Below are positions 1 through 8,430 of a stretch of 64,000 nucleotides of DNA, in pieces. Below the pieces are notes generated by a model. That model was not told the origin of the DNA, made no database searches, and worked only from the letters and a program-made list of their open reading frames with translations. Made by a program: the position numbers and the translations under genes. The stretch covers positions 992,001-1,056,000 of the forward strand of contig CAVYEM010000001.1 in assembly GCA_963767635.1 (NCBI GenBank), given 5' to 3'. This DNA comes from CAVYEM01 sp963767635. GTDB lineage: Bacteria > Vulcanimicrobiota > Vulcanimicrobiia > Vulcanimicrobiales > Vulcanimicrobiaceae. Within the stretch, counting starts at the first letter, position 1. Every line of letters begins with the position of its first letter.

Positions 1-1
1 T

Positions 2-1078
2 CAGCGCATCATCGCGCGTGACGCCCAGCCCGTTGCCGCTCCGGACGTTCAAGATACGGTCATGCTGGGTCCGGGACAGCGAGTCGACGTCATCATCGTT
101 GCGGATCAATCGCCGGGAAATTGGCTCGTGCACTGCCATGTTCTCGATCACGTTGAGGACAGTCAAGGCTTCCCGGACGGTTTGATCACGGTGCTGCACT
201 ATGAGGGTACGCCGAATAACGCTGCGGCGATGAATCGCGCGATGCGCCACATGCTTCCCAGTTTCGGCGGCGGAGGCCCTGCGGCGCTGTCCTTCGGATG
301 GACCGTCATTCTGGGCGCGATTGCAGGGCTGACGATCTTCTTGGGCTTGCCGATAGCACGGATGCGCAATATCTCGCCGCACGCCATCGGAGCGCTCAAC
401 GCCATCGCGATCGGCATTCTTGTGTACTTGGTCGTGGAGATCGCCGGCAATGCCACCTCGCCGCTCGTGCGCGCCGCGCAGAGATGGCACGCAACGGGGG
501 GGTCGAGCGCCGACGTCGTGTGGCTGGCCGTCGCATACATCGGTGGATTATTTGCAGGGCTTGTCGGCTTGGGTGCGCTGGCCGCGCGGCTGTCGCGCCG
601 AGCCGCCGCTGAAGTGCATGATCCGATGTTGCTCGCCTCGATCATCGCGATCGGCATCGGCGCCCACAACTTCGCCGAAGGGCTCGCCATCGGCGCGTCG
701 GCGGCCTCGGGTGCCACCGCGATCGCGGTGGGGCTCATCGTGGGTTTCGCGCTGCACAACGCGACCGAAGGTTTCGGCATTGCCGCTCCCCTCTCAGGGC
801 GGTCGATTCGGCCCTCGCGGCGGCTGCTGCTGCTCGCGGGATTGGTGGCCGGAGGACCGACGTTTTTGGGCACGGTCGTCGGGTACGCGTTTCATTCGCC
901 CATTCTCTCCGTGCTGTTTTTGGCAACGGCGATCGGCGCGCTGGTCTACGTCATCGGTGAATTGTGGAGCGTGCTGCGCCGCACGCCCGGCATTACGGCG
1001 TTGATGACCTCGATGCTGGCGTGCGGGTTTTTTATCGCGCTCGCGACCGAAGTGGTGCTCGATCTGAACGGCGGTTGA
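2..1078 (+). CDS. Multicopper oxidase C-terminal cupredoxin fused to a ZIP metal transporter (5' truncated)
   Basis: The reading frame is open to the left edge of the window, so the N-terminus is missing. The first ~70 visible residues are a multicopper oxidase C-terminal cupredoxin: a GPGQRVDV strand, then NWLVHCHVLDH, whose His-Cys-His and following His are the usual type 1 and type 2/3 copper ligands. A Gly-rich linker follows. The rest is a ZIP-family permease of about eight hydrophobic segments carrying both signature motifs, HNFAEG and HNATEG, about 30 residues apart, which bind Zn/Fe in known ZIPs. The frame is continuous with no stop between the parts, so the fusion is directly visible. 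A periplasmic metal oxidase coupled to an inner-membrane metal importer is the likely role, by inference. The axial type 1 copper ligand cannot be assigned with certainty. Confidence 0.85.
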   Translation, partial: QRIIARDAQPVAAPDVQDTVMLGPGQRVDVIIVADQSPGNWLVHCHVLDHVEDSQGFPDGLITVLHYEGTPNNAAAMNRAMRHMLPSFGGGGPAALSFGWTVILGAIAGLTIFLGLPIARMRNISPHAIGALNAIAIGILVYLVVEIAGNATSPLVRAAQRWHATGGSSADVVWLAVAYIGGLFAGLVGLGALAARLSRRAAAEVHDPMLLASIIAIGIGAHNFAEGLAIGASAASGATAIAVGLIVGFALHNATEGFGIAAPLSGRSIRPSRRLLLLAGLVAGGPTFLGTVVGYAFHSPILSVLFLATAIGALVYVIGELWSVLRRTPGITALMTSMLACGFFIALATEVVLDLNGG

Positions 1079-1126
1079 ACCTTTCGGCTGCGTGACAAGA
1101 ACCCGGTCGGCGGGAACAATGCGGCC

Positions 1127-1831
1127 ATGAATATTGGAATAGTCGGCTCCGGAGACATCGGCCAAACGCTCGGCCGTTTATGGGCGAAGGCCGGTCACCG
1201 AATTCTGTTTAGTTTCTCACACGATGAGCGCAAGCTGGAGCAACTCGCTTCGGAGTGCGGTAACGGTTCAAAGGCAACGACGCCGTATGAAGCCGTCAGT
1301 CACGCTGAAGTCGTGTTGTTTTCGGTGCCGTGGAACAGCATCGACGAAGCGCTCAAACAAATCGGGCGCTTTGAAGGGCAAACCGTCATCGACACGACGA
1401 ACCCGTACATCGACGAACAGATGCACGTGCAAGAGTTCGAGGACAATTTCTCGTCCAGCGAATGCGTTGCCAAAAAGGCCGAGAACGCCAGAGTCATCAA
1501 AGCGTTCAACACGCTCAAGGACGAGACGCTGTGGAATAAGAGCGGTCAAGGTTTGGTCATCTTCATGGCCGGCGACTATCCGCTGATGAAGAAGAAGGTC
1601 GCCAAACTCATCGAGGACGCGGGGTTTGTGCCGTTTGACGTCGGTCCGCTGGTCGAGGGCAAGAAGCAAGAGCCCGGGACGGACCGTTACTTAAAAGAGC
1701 TGACGCGCGATCAAGCGCATCGGTTAGTCGGCGAAGCGGGCGAGGATTCCGCCGGCTCGGAAGGCTCGCAAGTTACCAAAGGGAGCATTCACGGCGAGAT
1801 CGATCTCGATCAGCCGGTTCGCCGATATTGA
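1127..1831 (+). CDS. NADPH-dependent F420 reductase-like dinucleotide-binding protein
   Basis: This 234-residue protein opens with a Rossmann NAD(P)-binding motif (IGIVGSGDIGQTLGRLWAKAG, GxGxxG form). It continues as the compact fold of the F420:NADPH oxidoreductase-like family (NADP_Rossmann, often annotated NPD or ProC-like), with the LFSVPWNS and TVIDTTNPY strands. It probably transfers hydride between NADP(H) and a flavin- or F420-type acceptor. No F420 biosynthesis genes lie in the window, so the true acceptor is open. The stop overlaps the next gene's TTG start (TTGA), suggesting coupled translation with the glutathione-transferase-like protein. The C-terminal ~40 residues are charged and less typical of the family. 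Confidence 0.75.
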   Translation: MNIGIVGSGDIGQTLGRLWAKAGHRILFSFSHDERKLEQLASECGNGSKATTPYEAVSHAEVVLFSVPWNSIDEALKQIGRFEGQTVIDTTNPYIDEQMHVQEFEDNFSSSECVAKKAENARVIKAFNTLKDETLWNKSGQGLVIFMAGDYPLMKKKVAKLIEDAGFVPFDVGPLVEGKKQEPGTDRYLKELTRDQAHRLVGEAGEDSAGSEGSQVTKGSIHGEIDLDQPVRRY

Positions 1832-2778
1832 AGGCGCAATTTCCGGCCGAACAGTCGCAGCGCGGTCAGTTCGTCCGGCAGCGCGATGCGTTTGAGCGGT
1901 GGGTTCGCGCGGACGGCAGTACCGAATTCCCCGTGCAAGCAGGGCGGTACCATCTCTATGTTTCGCTGGCTTGTCCGTGGGCCCACCGCACGATCATCGT
2001 GCGCCGGATCAAACGCCTAGAAGGCGCGATCGGCATGACCGTCGTCGATCCGGTTCGCGACGAGCGCGGCTGGGCCTTCGCCGACGGGCCCGGTTACTCA
2101 CGCGATCCGGTCAACGACTTTCACTATCTGCGTGAAGCGTACACTGCGACGGATCCGGCGTACCGTGGCCGCGTCACCGTGCCGGTGCTCTGGGATACGC
2201 AGACTCGGCAGATCGTCAGCAACAACGACGACGACATCATGCGCATGTTCGAAACGCAGTTCGACGCCGTCGGCGATCGCGGCGCACTGGACCTCTATCC
2301 GCCCGAACACCGCACCGAAATAGACGCCCTCAACGAGTGGATCTACGAAACGCTGAACAACGGGGTCTATAAAGCCGGTTTTGCGACCGATCAGCGAGTC
2401 TACGAAGAGGCGGCGTACGGAGTGTTCGAAACGCTCGATGCGCTGGAAGATCGCTTGCGTTCGCGTCGCTATCTGTTCGGTGAACGGCCGCTCGAAACGG
2501 ATTGGCGCGCGTTCGTGACGCTCATTCGCTTTGATGCGGTGTACTATGGGCATTTCAAGTGCAACGTGCGCCGTATCGTCGATTATCCGAACCTGTGGGG
2601 TTATCTGCGCGATCTCTATCAGTACGACGGCGTGGCAGACACGGTGAATTTCGATCACATCAAACGCCACTACTACTGCACGCACGGCGACATCAATCCG
2701 ACGCGCATTGTTCCGATCGGTCCGGAGTTGGACTTGATGGCGCCGCACCACCGCGACGCGCTCTCGTCGTCATCGTGA
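1828..2778 (+). CDS. Glutathionyl-hydroquinone reductase-like omega glutathione S-transferase
   Basis: A 316-residue protein with the omega/Xi-class transferase layout. Its thioredoxin-fold N-terminus carries LACPWAHRTIIVRR, in which the Cys of CPWAHR is the catalytic cysteine of YqjG/ECM4-type enzymes. VPVLWD and SNNDDDIMR form the cis-Pro and glutathione-binding region, and an all-helical C-terminal half follows. Known members use glutathione to reduce S-glutathionyl-hydroquinones. The start is TTG at 1828, overlapping the upstream stop by four bases. No other start fits the conserved N-terminus better. It probably forms a two-gene redox operon with the preceding gene. Confidence 0.85.
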   Translation: MKAQFPAEQSQRGQFVRQRDAFERWVRADGSTEFPVQAGRYHLYVSLACPWAHRTIIVRRIKRLEGAIGMTVVDPVRDERGWAFADGPGYSRDPVNDFHYLREAYTATDPAYRGRVTVPVLWDTQTRQIVSNNDDDIMRMFETQFDAVGDRGALDLYPPEHRTEIDALNEWIYETLNNGVYKAGFATDQRVYEEAAYGVFETLDALEDRLRSRRYLFGERPLETDWRAFVTLIRFDAVYYGHFKCNVRRIVDYPNLWGYLRDLYQYDGVADTVNFDHIKRHYYCTHGDINPTRIVPIGPELDLMAPHHRDALSSSS

Positions 2779-2956
2779 GCTGATTTTTTGTCACCCTGAA
2801 CTGATTTTTTGTCACCCTGAGCTGATTTTTGTCACCCTGAGCTGATTTTTGTCACCCTGAGCTGATTTTTTGTCACTCTCGAGCTGATTTTTGTCACCCT
2901 GAGCTGATTTTTGTCACCCTGAGCTTGTCGAAGGGTCGGTCGGCGATGCTTCGACA
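2779..2956. repeat. Tandem short repeats and left half of dispersed palindrome array 1
   Basis: Immediately after the stop at 2778 a roughly 21-bp unit (tgagctgattttttgtcacc with variable T-run) repeats about seven times. It then passes into the palindromic element TGTCACCCTGAGCTTGTCGAAGGG ... GCTTCGACA at its right end. The IS110-type element starts at 2957, inside the second arm of this palindrome. The continuation of the arm (AGCTCAGCATGACA) is found at 4162, on the other side of the insertion. There is no coding capacity. Confidence 0.85.
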
Positions 2957-2966
2957 GATACTGTAT

Positions 2967-3935
2967 CTAGCACGGTTTGGCAAGTACTCCTCGGTAGGGT
3001 TCTCCGCTCTTGAGCACGCCATAGATCACAACCAAGAGTTTGCGCATGGCGGCAACGATGACTTTTTTCTTGGGTTTGCCGGCGGCTAGCAATCGAGCAG
3101 CGAAGGCCTTCATGACGGGATCGTTCGTCATCGCGACGATGGCGGGCCACCACAACCCTTTGCGCAGCCGCGGATTGCCGATCTTACTGATGCCCGCACG
3201 GCCTTTTACCGACGTCCCAGAGAGCCTGGTTTTCGAAGATAGCCCGGCAAAGGCTGCAATCGCTTTGGAGTCTGCGAAGTCCTCGATATGCGGCACCTCT
3301 GAAAGGATCAAGGCGGCTGTTGTATCAGAAGCGCCTTTGATGCTGACGATCAAATCGCGCCGGCGCCGCAAGTCGGGATCATCGTCGATCAGCTTCGAGA
3401 GTTGCTCTTCGAGTTGCTTGATTTGTGTATCCAAGCTGGCGATCAGCTCTTCAATCGTCCGTTTGGCCGTTGGAATCAGATTCGGAGTTTGAATCTGCAC
3501 ACGATAGGCAGCCCGCGTTTGCTTCATGCTCATACAGAGGCGGAAAAGACCGCGTAATTCACGTTGTTTTGGGGTCGGAGGCGTCCAGGCCGCCGGGCGA
3601 TGCGCCACGCAGAATTGAGCGATGATCCGGGCGTCGATCTTATCGGTTTTCGCGCGCGAAAGCATGCTCTGCGAGAATGCTTTCACCTGCAATGGATTGA
3701 CAACACTCACGACGTAACCAGCATCTGCCAGCGCTTCAGCGACGTTCTCGTAATAGGTTCCGGTAGCTTCCATGCACACATGCAACTCCCTTACGTGACG
3801 ATTCACCAGCCAACGCTTGAGCTGCTCAATGCCCTTGCTGTTGTTGGCAATTTGTTTCCAAGCCTCGCCGCGCTCGCTCAGCAAAAACCCATCGATGGTT
3901 TCTTTTGAGATATCCAGACCCAGAATGCAACTCAT
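2967..3935 (-). CDS. IS110-family DEDD transposase/recombinase
   Basis: A 322-residue recombinase, the normal length for the family. The N-terminal RuvC-like DEDD domain shows GLDISKET (first Asp), HVCMEATGTYYE (Glu) and SRAKTDKIDARIIAQFC (the two Asp). A coiled middle (QIKQLEEQLSKLIDDDPDLRR) leads into the Transposase_20 domain, with IKGASDTTAALILSEVP, FAGLSSKTRLSGTS (region of the catalytic Ser) and GNPRLRKGLWWPA. I chose the ATG at 3935 because GAGGTGAGG sits directly upstream and MSCILGLDIS is the usual family start. The open frame extends further upstream, but that part has no family character and overlaps the presumed RNA. The gene looks intact. Confidence 0.93.
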   Translation of the reverse strand: MSCILGLDISKETIDGFLLSERGEAWKQIANNSKGIEQLKRWLVNRHVRELHVCMEATGTYYENVAEALADAGYVVSVVNPLQVKAFSQSMLSRAKTDKIDARIIAQFCVAHRPAAWTPPTPKQRELRGLFRLCMSMKQTRAAYRVQIQTPNLIPTAKRTIEELIASLDTQIKQLEEQLSKLIDDDPDLRRRRDLIVSIKGASDTTAALILSEVPHIEDFADSKAIAAFAGLSSKTRLSGTSVKGRAGISKIGNPRLRKGLWWPAIVAMTNDPVMKAFAARLLAAGKPKKKVIVAAMRKLLVVIYGVLKSGEPYRGVLAKPC

Positions 3936-4160
3936 CCTCACCTCACGTCGTTGGCGCGAGGATCTCCCGGATCGCTCAGACCTGCCTTGTGCTTCCAGGC
4001 GCTGCGGCCTACGATACTGTCCGGTCGTTGTCGATCTCATGGGCGGCCCGCCAACCTGTCGATCGTGGTCAAGGCCATTAAGTCAGTGCAGCGTGGCCGC
4101 CCAGGGAGCCCTCATTGGGAAACGTCTTCGACATCCCCAAGGGAGGGGTCTCCAATAAAC
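3936..4160 (-). ncRNA. Candidate IS110 bridge RNA region
   Basis: These ~225 non-coding bases lie upstream of the transposase start, where IS110-group elements encode their bridge RNA. Read on the minus strand, a small CCCC/GGGG hairpin comes first, then a region containing TGTCGAAG (4126-4133), then a GC-rich stem-loop containing ACAGTATC (4013-4020). ACAGTATC is identical to the last eight bases of the element (2957-2964), and TGTCGAAG is identical to the eight host bases next to it (2949-2956). The order, target-matching loop 5' and donor-matching loop 3', is that of known bridge RNAs. The donor match has the expected polarity for a left donor guide. The polarity of the target match does not fit the simplest model, so it may be coincidence. 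Confidence 0.5.
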
Positions 4161-4161
4161 A

Positions 4162-4800
4162 AAGCTCAGCATGACAATCTTCGGGCTATGTCACCCTGAG
4201 CTTATTTTTTGTCACTCTGAGTGATTTTTTGTCACCCTGAGCTTGTCGAAGGGTCGCTCGGCGATGCTTCGACAAGCTGAGCATGACAAGCTTCGGGCTA
4301 TGTCAGCATGACAATCTTCGGGCTATGTCACTCTGAGCTGATTTTTTGTCACCCCGAGCTTGTCGAAGGGCCGTGGTTCGGCGATGCTTCGACAAGCTCA
4401 GCATGACAATCTTCGCGCTATGTCAGCATGACAAGCTTCGGGCTTTGTCACCCTGAGCTGATTTTTTGTCACCGTGAGCTGATTTTTTGTCACCCTGAGC
4501 TTGTCGAAGGGGGCCGTGGTTCGGCGATGCTTCGACAAGCTCAGCATGACAATCTTCGCGCTATGTCAGCATGACAATCTTCGGGCTATGTCAGCATGAC
4601 AATCTTCGCGCTATGTCAGCATGACAATCTTTGGGCTATGTCACTCTGAGCTGATTTTTTGTCACTCTGAGCTGATTTTTTGTCACCCTGAGCTTGTCGA
4701 AGGGCCGGGGTTCGGCGATGCTTCGGCAAACTCAGCATGACAAGCTTCGGCTTCGCTCAGCACAGGTTTGAAGCCGCAAACTCAGGTGCGATGAAAAACC
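4162..4800. repeat. Dispersed palindrome array 1, right part
   Basis: This is about 640 bp without credible genes. Units alternate between TGTCACCCTGAGCTTGTCGAAGGG, its near-complement GCTTCGACAAGCTCAGCATGACA, the short tract TGAGCTGATTTTTTGTCAC, and a roughly 21-bp unit ATGTCAGCATGACAATCTTCG repeated in tandem around 4545-4640. Paired arms can form imperfect hairpins of about 20 bp. Sequence between units is almost absent, so the array appears to have grown by local duplication. Short ATG-led frames here read only repeat sequence and are not genes. Confidence 0.85.
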
Positions 4801-4821
4801 AGTGCGCCGTCGAAGGACGGC

Positions 4822-5460
4822 GTGGTGGACTGGAAGTTCGCGCTCACGGCGTTTGCTACGGCGTTTACGATCATCGATCCCATCGGCATGATCCCGCTCA
4901 CGCTCGCGGCCACGGTGTCGCTGCCCGCAGAACGTCGCCCGAAGGTCGTCGATCAGGCCGTTATCGTCGCAGCCGCCGTGATGCTGGTCATGGGCGCGAT
5001 CGGTCGTCCGTTGCTGAACTACCTCGGCATTACGCTGGCCGCATTTCTGATTGCGGGCGGAATTTTATTGTTCCTGATCGCGATCGACATGCTCTTTGCA
5101 CGACCGACGGGCGCCAAACGTACCGAAGAGGAAGAACGGCGCGCCGCGCTGGCTGAGAATCCGGCGGTCTTTCCGCTGGCCATTCCGATGATCGCGGGTC
5201 CCGGTACGCTCGCCACGGTGATGCTGCTGATCAACCTGGCGCGCAATGACCCGGGCCGAATCGCGACGGTGGTAGTCGCGTGCGCTGCGGCGTTGCTCAT
5301 CACGTGGTTGTTCATGCGCGGCGCCACGAAGTTTCAGCATCTGATCGGGACGACCGGCATTCACGTCGTCACACGGGTACTGGGTATCATCCTGGCGGCT
5401 TTGGCCGTGCAGTTCGTGCTCAACGGTTTGGGCGAATCCCAAATTTTGCATCGCCCGTAG
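4822..5460 (+). CDS. MarC-family integral membrane protein
   Basis: A 212-residue polytopic protein with the MarC/UPF0056 pattern: FTIIDPIGMIPLTLA in the first helix pair, LLNYLGITLAAFLIAGGILLF, then NPAVFPLAIPMIAGPGTLATVM and a closing RVLGIILAALAVQFVLNGL. There are six hydrophobic segments, the family's usual number. The molecular function of MarC proteins is unresolved. Start is GTG at 4822 or 4825, with GGACGG just upstream. The gene begins directly after the repeat array and is followed by about 200 bp of non-coding DNA containing one degraded repeat remnant (about 5497-5520). Confidence 0.9.
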   Translation: MVDWKFALTAFATAFTIIDPIGMIPLTLAATVSLPAERRPKVVDQAVIVAAAVMLVMGAIGRPLLNYLGITLAAFLIAGGILLFLIAIDMLFARPTGAKRTEEEERRAALAENPAVFPLAIPMIAGPGTLATVMLLINLARNDPGRIATVVVACAAALLITWLFMRGATKFQHLIGTTGIHVVTRVLGIILAALAVQFVLNGLGESQILHRP

Positions 5461-5669
5461 CCAACAATTATGCGCGCCTCGACGGGCTCGGCGCTGGTTC
5501 GACATGCTCACCATGACAGTGTGCGATGCATGATATGGCCGAAACTCATTGTCACCCAGAAACGGATCAGAAAAGTTGTGCCTTTGCTTTGCCGCTCCTC
5601 CCGCTTGCCTGCCAAGGGGCGCCTGCGTGCCGGCGCCAACTACGGTGCGTGACCGAAAGCGCTCCCGCC

Positions 5670-8430
5670 ATGGAAAGCCGGCTGCTCCCGTCCGGTACGG
5701 TCAGCTTCCTATTCTCCGATATTGAGGGCAGCACGCAGCGCTGGGAGTCGCATCGCGCCCCCATGCAGGAAGCGGTTCGCAAACACGACGCGATCGTGCG
5801 CCGCAGCATCGAGCATGAAAGCGGCCATGTCTTCAAGACGGTCGGCGATGCGTTCTACGGAGTTTTCGCCACGGCCGCGCCGGCGATCGCAGCCGCCATC
5901 GACGCGCAGCGGGCTATTGAAGCGGAAGATTGGAGCGCCGTGGGCGGATTGCACGTCCGTATGGCAATTCACACCGGTAATGCCGACGAACGGGAAGGCG
6001 ACTATTTCGGATCGACGGTAAACCGTGTTGCTCGATTGCTCGGCATCGGCCATGGCCGTCAGATCCTCGTCTCGGGCGTGACGGCCGATCTCGTGCAGGG
6101 TCAGATGCCGCTGCAAGCGACGCTGCACGATCTGGGCGCGCATCGTTTGAAAGACTTGGCCTATCCCGAGCAAGTGTACCAAGTGCTTGCGCCGGATCTT
6201 CCGCGCGATTTTCCGCCGCTGCGCTCACTTGCCGCGCTTCCCAATAATTTGCCGCTTCAGCTCACCTCCTTTGTGGGACGCGACGAAGAAGTAGCAGAAA
6301 TTCAAACACTCTTGGTCAAGTCGCGTTTGGTTACGCTGGTCGGCTCAGGCGGCGTGGGCAAGACTCGAACTTCCCTGCAGGTGGCTGCAGATCGCCTGGA
6401 CGCATATCCGGACGGCGCGTGGGTCGTCGAACTTGCTCCGCTTACGGATCCGGAGCTCATCGCGACGACCATCGCAGGCGTACTGGGCCTGTCGGTCGCT
6501 CCGGCGCAGCGGCCAATCGATGCGATCGTTGCTGAATTGCGTGAACGGACGACGCTGCTTATATTCGATAACTGCGAACATGTGGTCGCTCAGGCGGCCG
6601 CGGTGGTCGATGAGATTCTACACCATTGTCCCCGCGTCACAGTCCTTGCCAGCAGCCGCGAAGGGTTGGGAATTGCGGGCGAATCGGTTTACCGCATGCC
6701 GTCGCTTCGGGTTCCACCTGCAAACTCGCCGCTCACCGCCGCGACGGCAATGCAGTATGGCGCCGTGGCGCTGTTCGCCGAGCGTGGTGCGGCCGTTTCC
6801 AACTTTGCGCTCACCGATGCGAATGCCGGAATCGTTGCCGGCGTCTGCCGCCGGCTGGATGGAATCGCTTTAGCGATCGAGCTCGCAGCGCCGCGCCTAA
6901 AAGTCTTGAGCGTCGACGAGCTGGATAAGCGCCTGAGCGATCGATTCCGCATTCTCACCGGCGGCAGCCGAAACGCTTTGCCGCGCCAGCAGACTTTGCG
7001 CGCGCTTATCGATTGGAGTTACGATCTCCTCACCGAAAGCGAAAAGATGCTTTTTCGCCGGCTCGGGATCTTCGTGGGAGGGTTTACGCTCGAAGCGATG
7101 GCCGCCGTCTGCGCCGACGAGCGCATCCAGGAATGGGAAGCGGTCGATTTGCTGCAGTCCCTGGTCGAGAAGTCGCTCGTGGTTGCGGAAATCAGCGACG
7201 CCGAACAACGCTACCGAATGATGGAGTCGACGCGGCAATATGCGTTGGAGCGGCTGGCGCGCAGCGGAGAACGTGATCTCTTTGCGCGCAGCCACGCGAT
7301 GTATTTCTTGGGCCTTGCGGAGCGCTGCGAGAGAGATTATGACGCGGTAGCGTACGACAGTTGGGTCGCTGCGTATACACCCGAACTGGACAACTTTCGC
7401 GGCGCACTGGACTGGTCGCTAGGCGAGCGCGGCGAGATTGAGATCGCGGTGGGGTTAACGGGATCGCTTGCAAGGCTTTGGAGAGAGCTCTCCCTGGAAG
7501 GTGAGGGGCTGCGCGCCGGCGACGCGGTGATCGCACTACTCGGCGAGCGCGCCGAAACCCCGCTGGCGGCACCCCTGTGGCTCGCGATCGCGGGCTTGAC
7601 GGCAAATCTGTACCTCAAAGGCTCGACGGCTCGATGCGTCGGAGCGGGCGTTGCGCCTCTATGAATCTTTGGGCGACGAGCCCAGAATTTTCGATTCTTT
7701 GGTCGCGTTCGGCGATACGTTGCGTCAACTGGATAAAGCGCAGGAGGCGCTGGAGCCGCTCAGCCGGGCGCTGGAGATCGCTCGCAGGCGCGGCGATCGC
7801 CATCGGGTTGCAGTTGCGCTCAGCCGGCTTTCGCTGGCACAATTTTACTTGGGCCAAACCGACGAAGCGCGCACGCTCACGCAAGAAGCCCGCGCGATTT
7901 GCCGCAACCTCGGGCGCCACAATCAGCTCCTCATATTGACGTTGAATTTGGCGGAACTTGAAGCCAAAAACGGCAACATCGAGCGGGCTATCGAGTTGGT
8001 TAAGGAGATCCTGCCTCAGACCAGTGCGACCCGTTTTGCCGCATCGCGATCGGCTCTGCTTGCGAACTTGTCGGGGTACTTGGTTCAGGCCGGAAAGCTC
8101 GATGAGGCAATAGCGGTGATCCGCGAAACGATTGCCGTCACCAAGGAGCGTCAGGAGTCCGTTTTGCTGACCGTATCGTTGCAGCACGCGGCAATGATCA
8201 GTGTGGAGCGCGGCCGCGCAGCGGATGCCGCCGCCCGGCTGCAGGGCTACGTCGATGTCACGTTTGAATCGTTGGGTTCCTTGATGGAACCGGTCGAGAT
8301 GCAGGAGCGAGCACGGCTTGCGGCGCTGCTCCAAGAACAGCTCAGCGGGGAGGACCTGTCCGCACTGGTTGCCGAGGGGCGTGCGCTGAACCAATCCGAC
8401 GCCATCGCCATCGCGATGTCCCTTCTCTAA
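5670..8430 (+). CDS. Class III nucleotide cyclase domain + AAA/NB-ARC-like ATPase + TPR regulator (one frameshift)
   Basis: This is one gene spread over two frames. Residues ~1-165 are a class III adenylate/guanylate cyclase domain (GTVSFLFSDIEGSTQRWE, VKTVGDAFYGVF, IHTGNADEREGDYFGSTVNRVARL). Next comes an STAND-type ATPase with P-loop GSGGVGKT (~res 225-232) and Walker B LLIFDNCEHV, then a winged-helix region and TPR-like repeats. The frame breaks at about 7620. The second frame continues as a TPR with LDASERALRLYESLGDEPR, and one extra base in the AAAGGC run would explain the shift. I prefer ATG 5670 (MESRLLPSGTVSFLFSD) over the longer frame upstream, whose first ~48 residues look random. 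This COG3903-type architecture is usually a soluble signalling ATPase. It meets the tricorn-like gene tail to tail with a 4-bp overlap. Confidence 0.85.

Larger units (their letters stand above)
2957..4161 (-). mobile_element. IS110-family insertion sequence inserted in a palindromic repeat
   Basis: The boundaries come from the interrupted host repeat. GCTTCGACA ends at 2956 and its expected continuation AAGCTCAGCATGACA resumes at about 4162, leaving about 1.2 kb of inserted DNA. No long terminal inverted repeats or long target duplication are seen, at most a one-base overlap, as expected for IS110-type elements. The transposase fills 2967-3935. About 225 bp of non-coding DNA lie upstream of it and only about 10 bp downstream, which is the IS110-group arrangement in which the bridge RNA lies upstream of the transposase. 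The exact ends are uncertain by one or two bases. Confidence 0.85.

Noticed and set aside
2779..2930. Evenly spaced short repeats that could suggest a CRISPR array
   Set aside because: Units are directly tandem with no unique spacers, and no cas genes are present.
4162..4800. Second repeat block considered as CRISPR or origin iterons
   Set aside because: Repeats are palindromic and variable, without unique spacers. There is no dnaA, DnaA boxes or partition genes.
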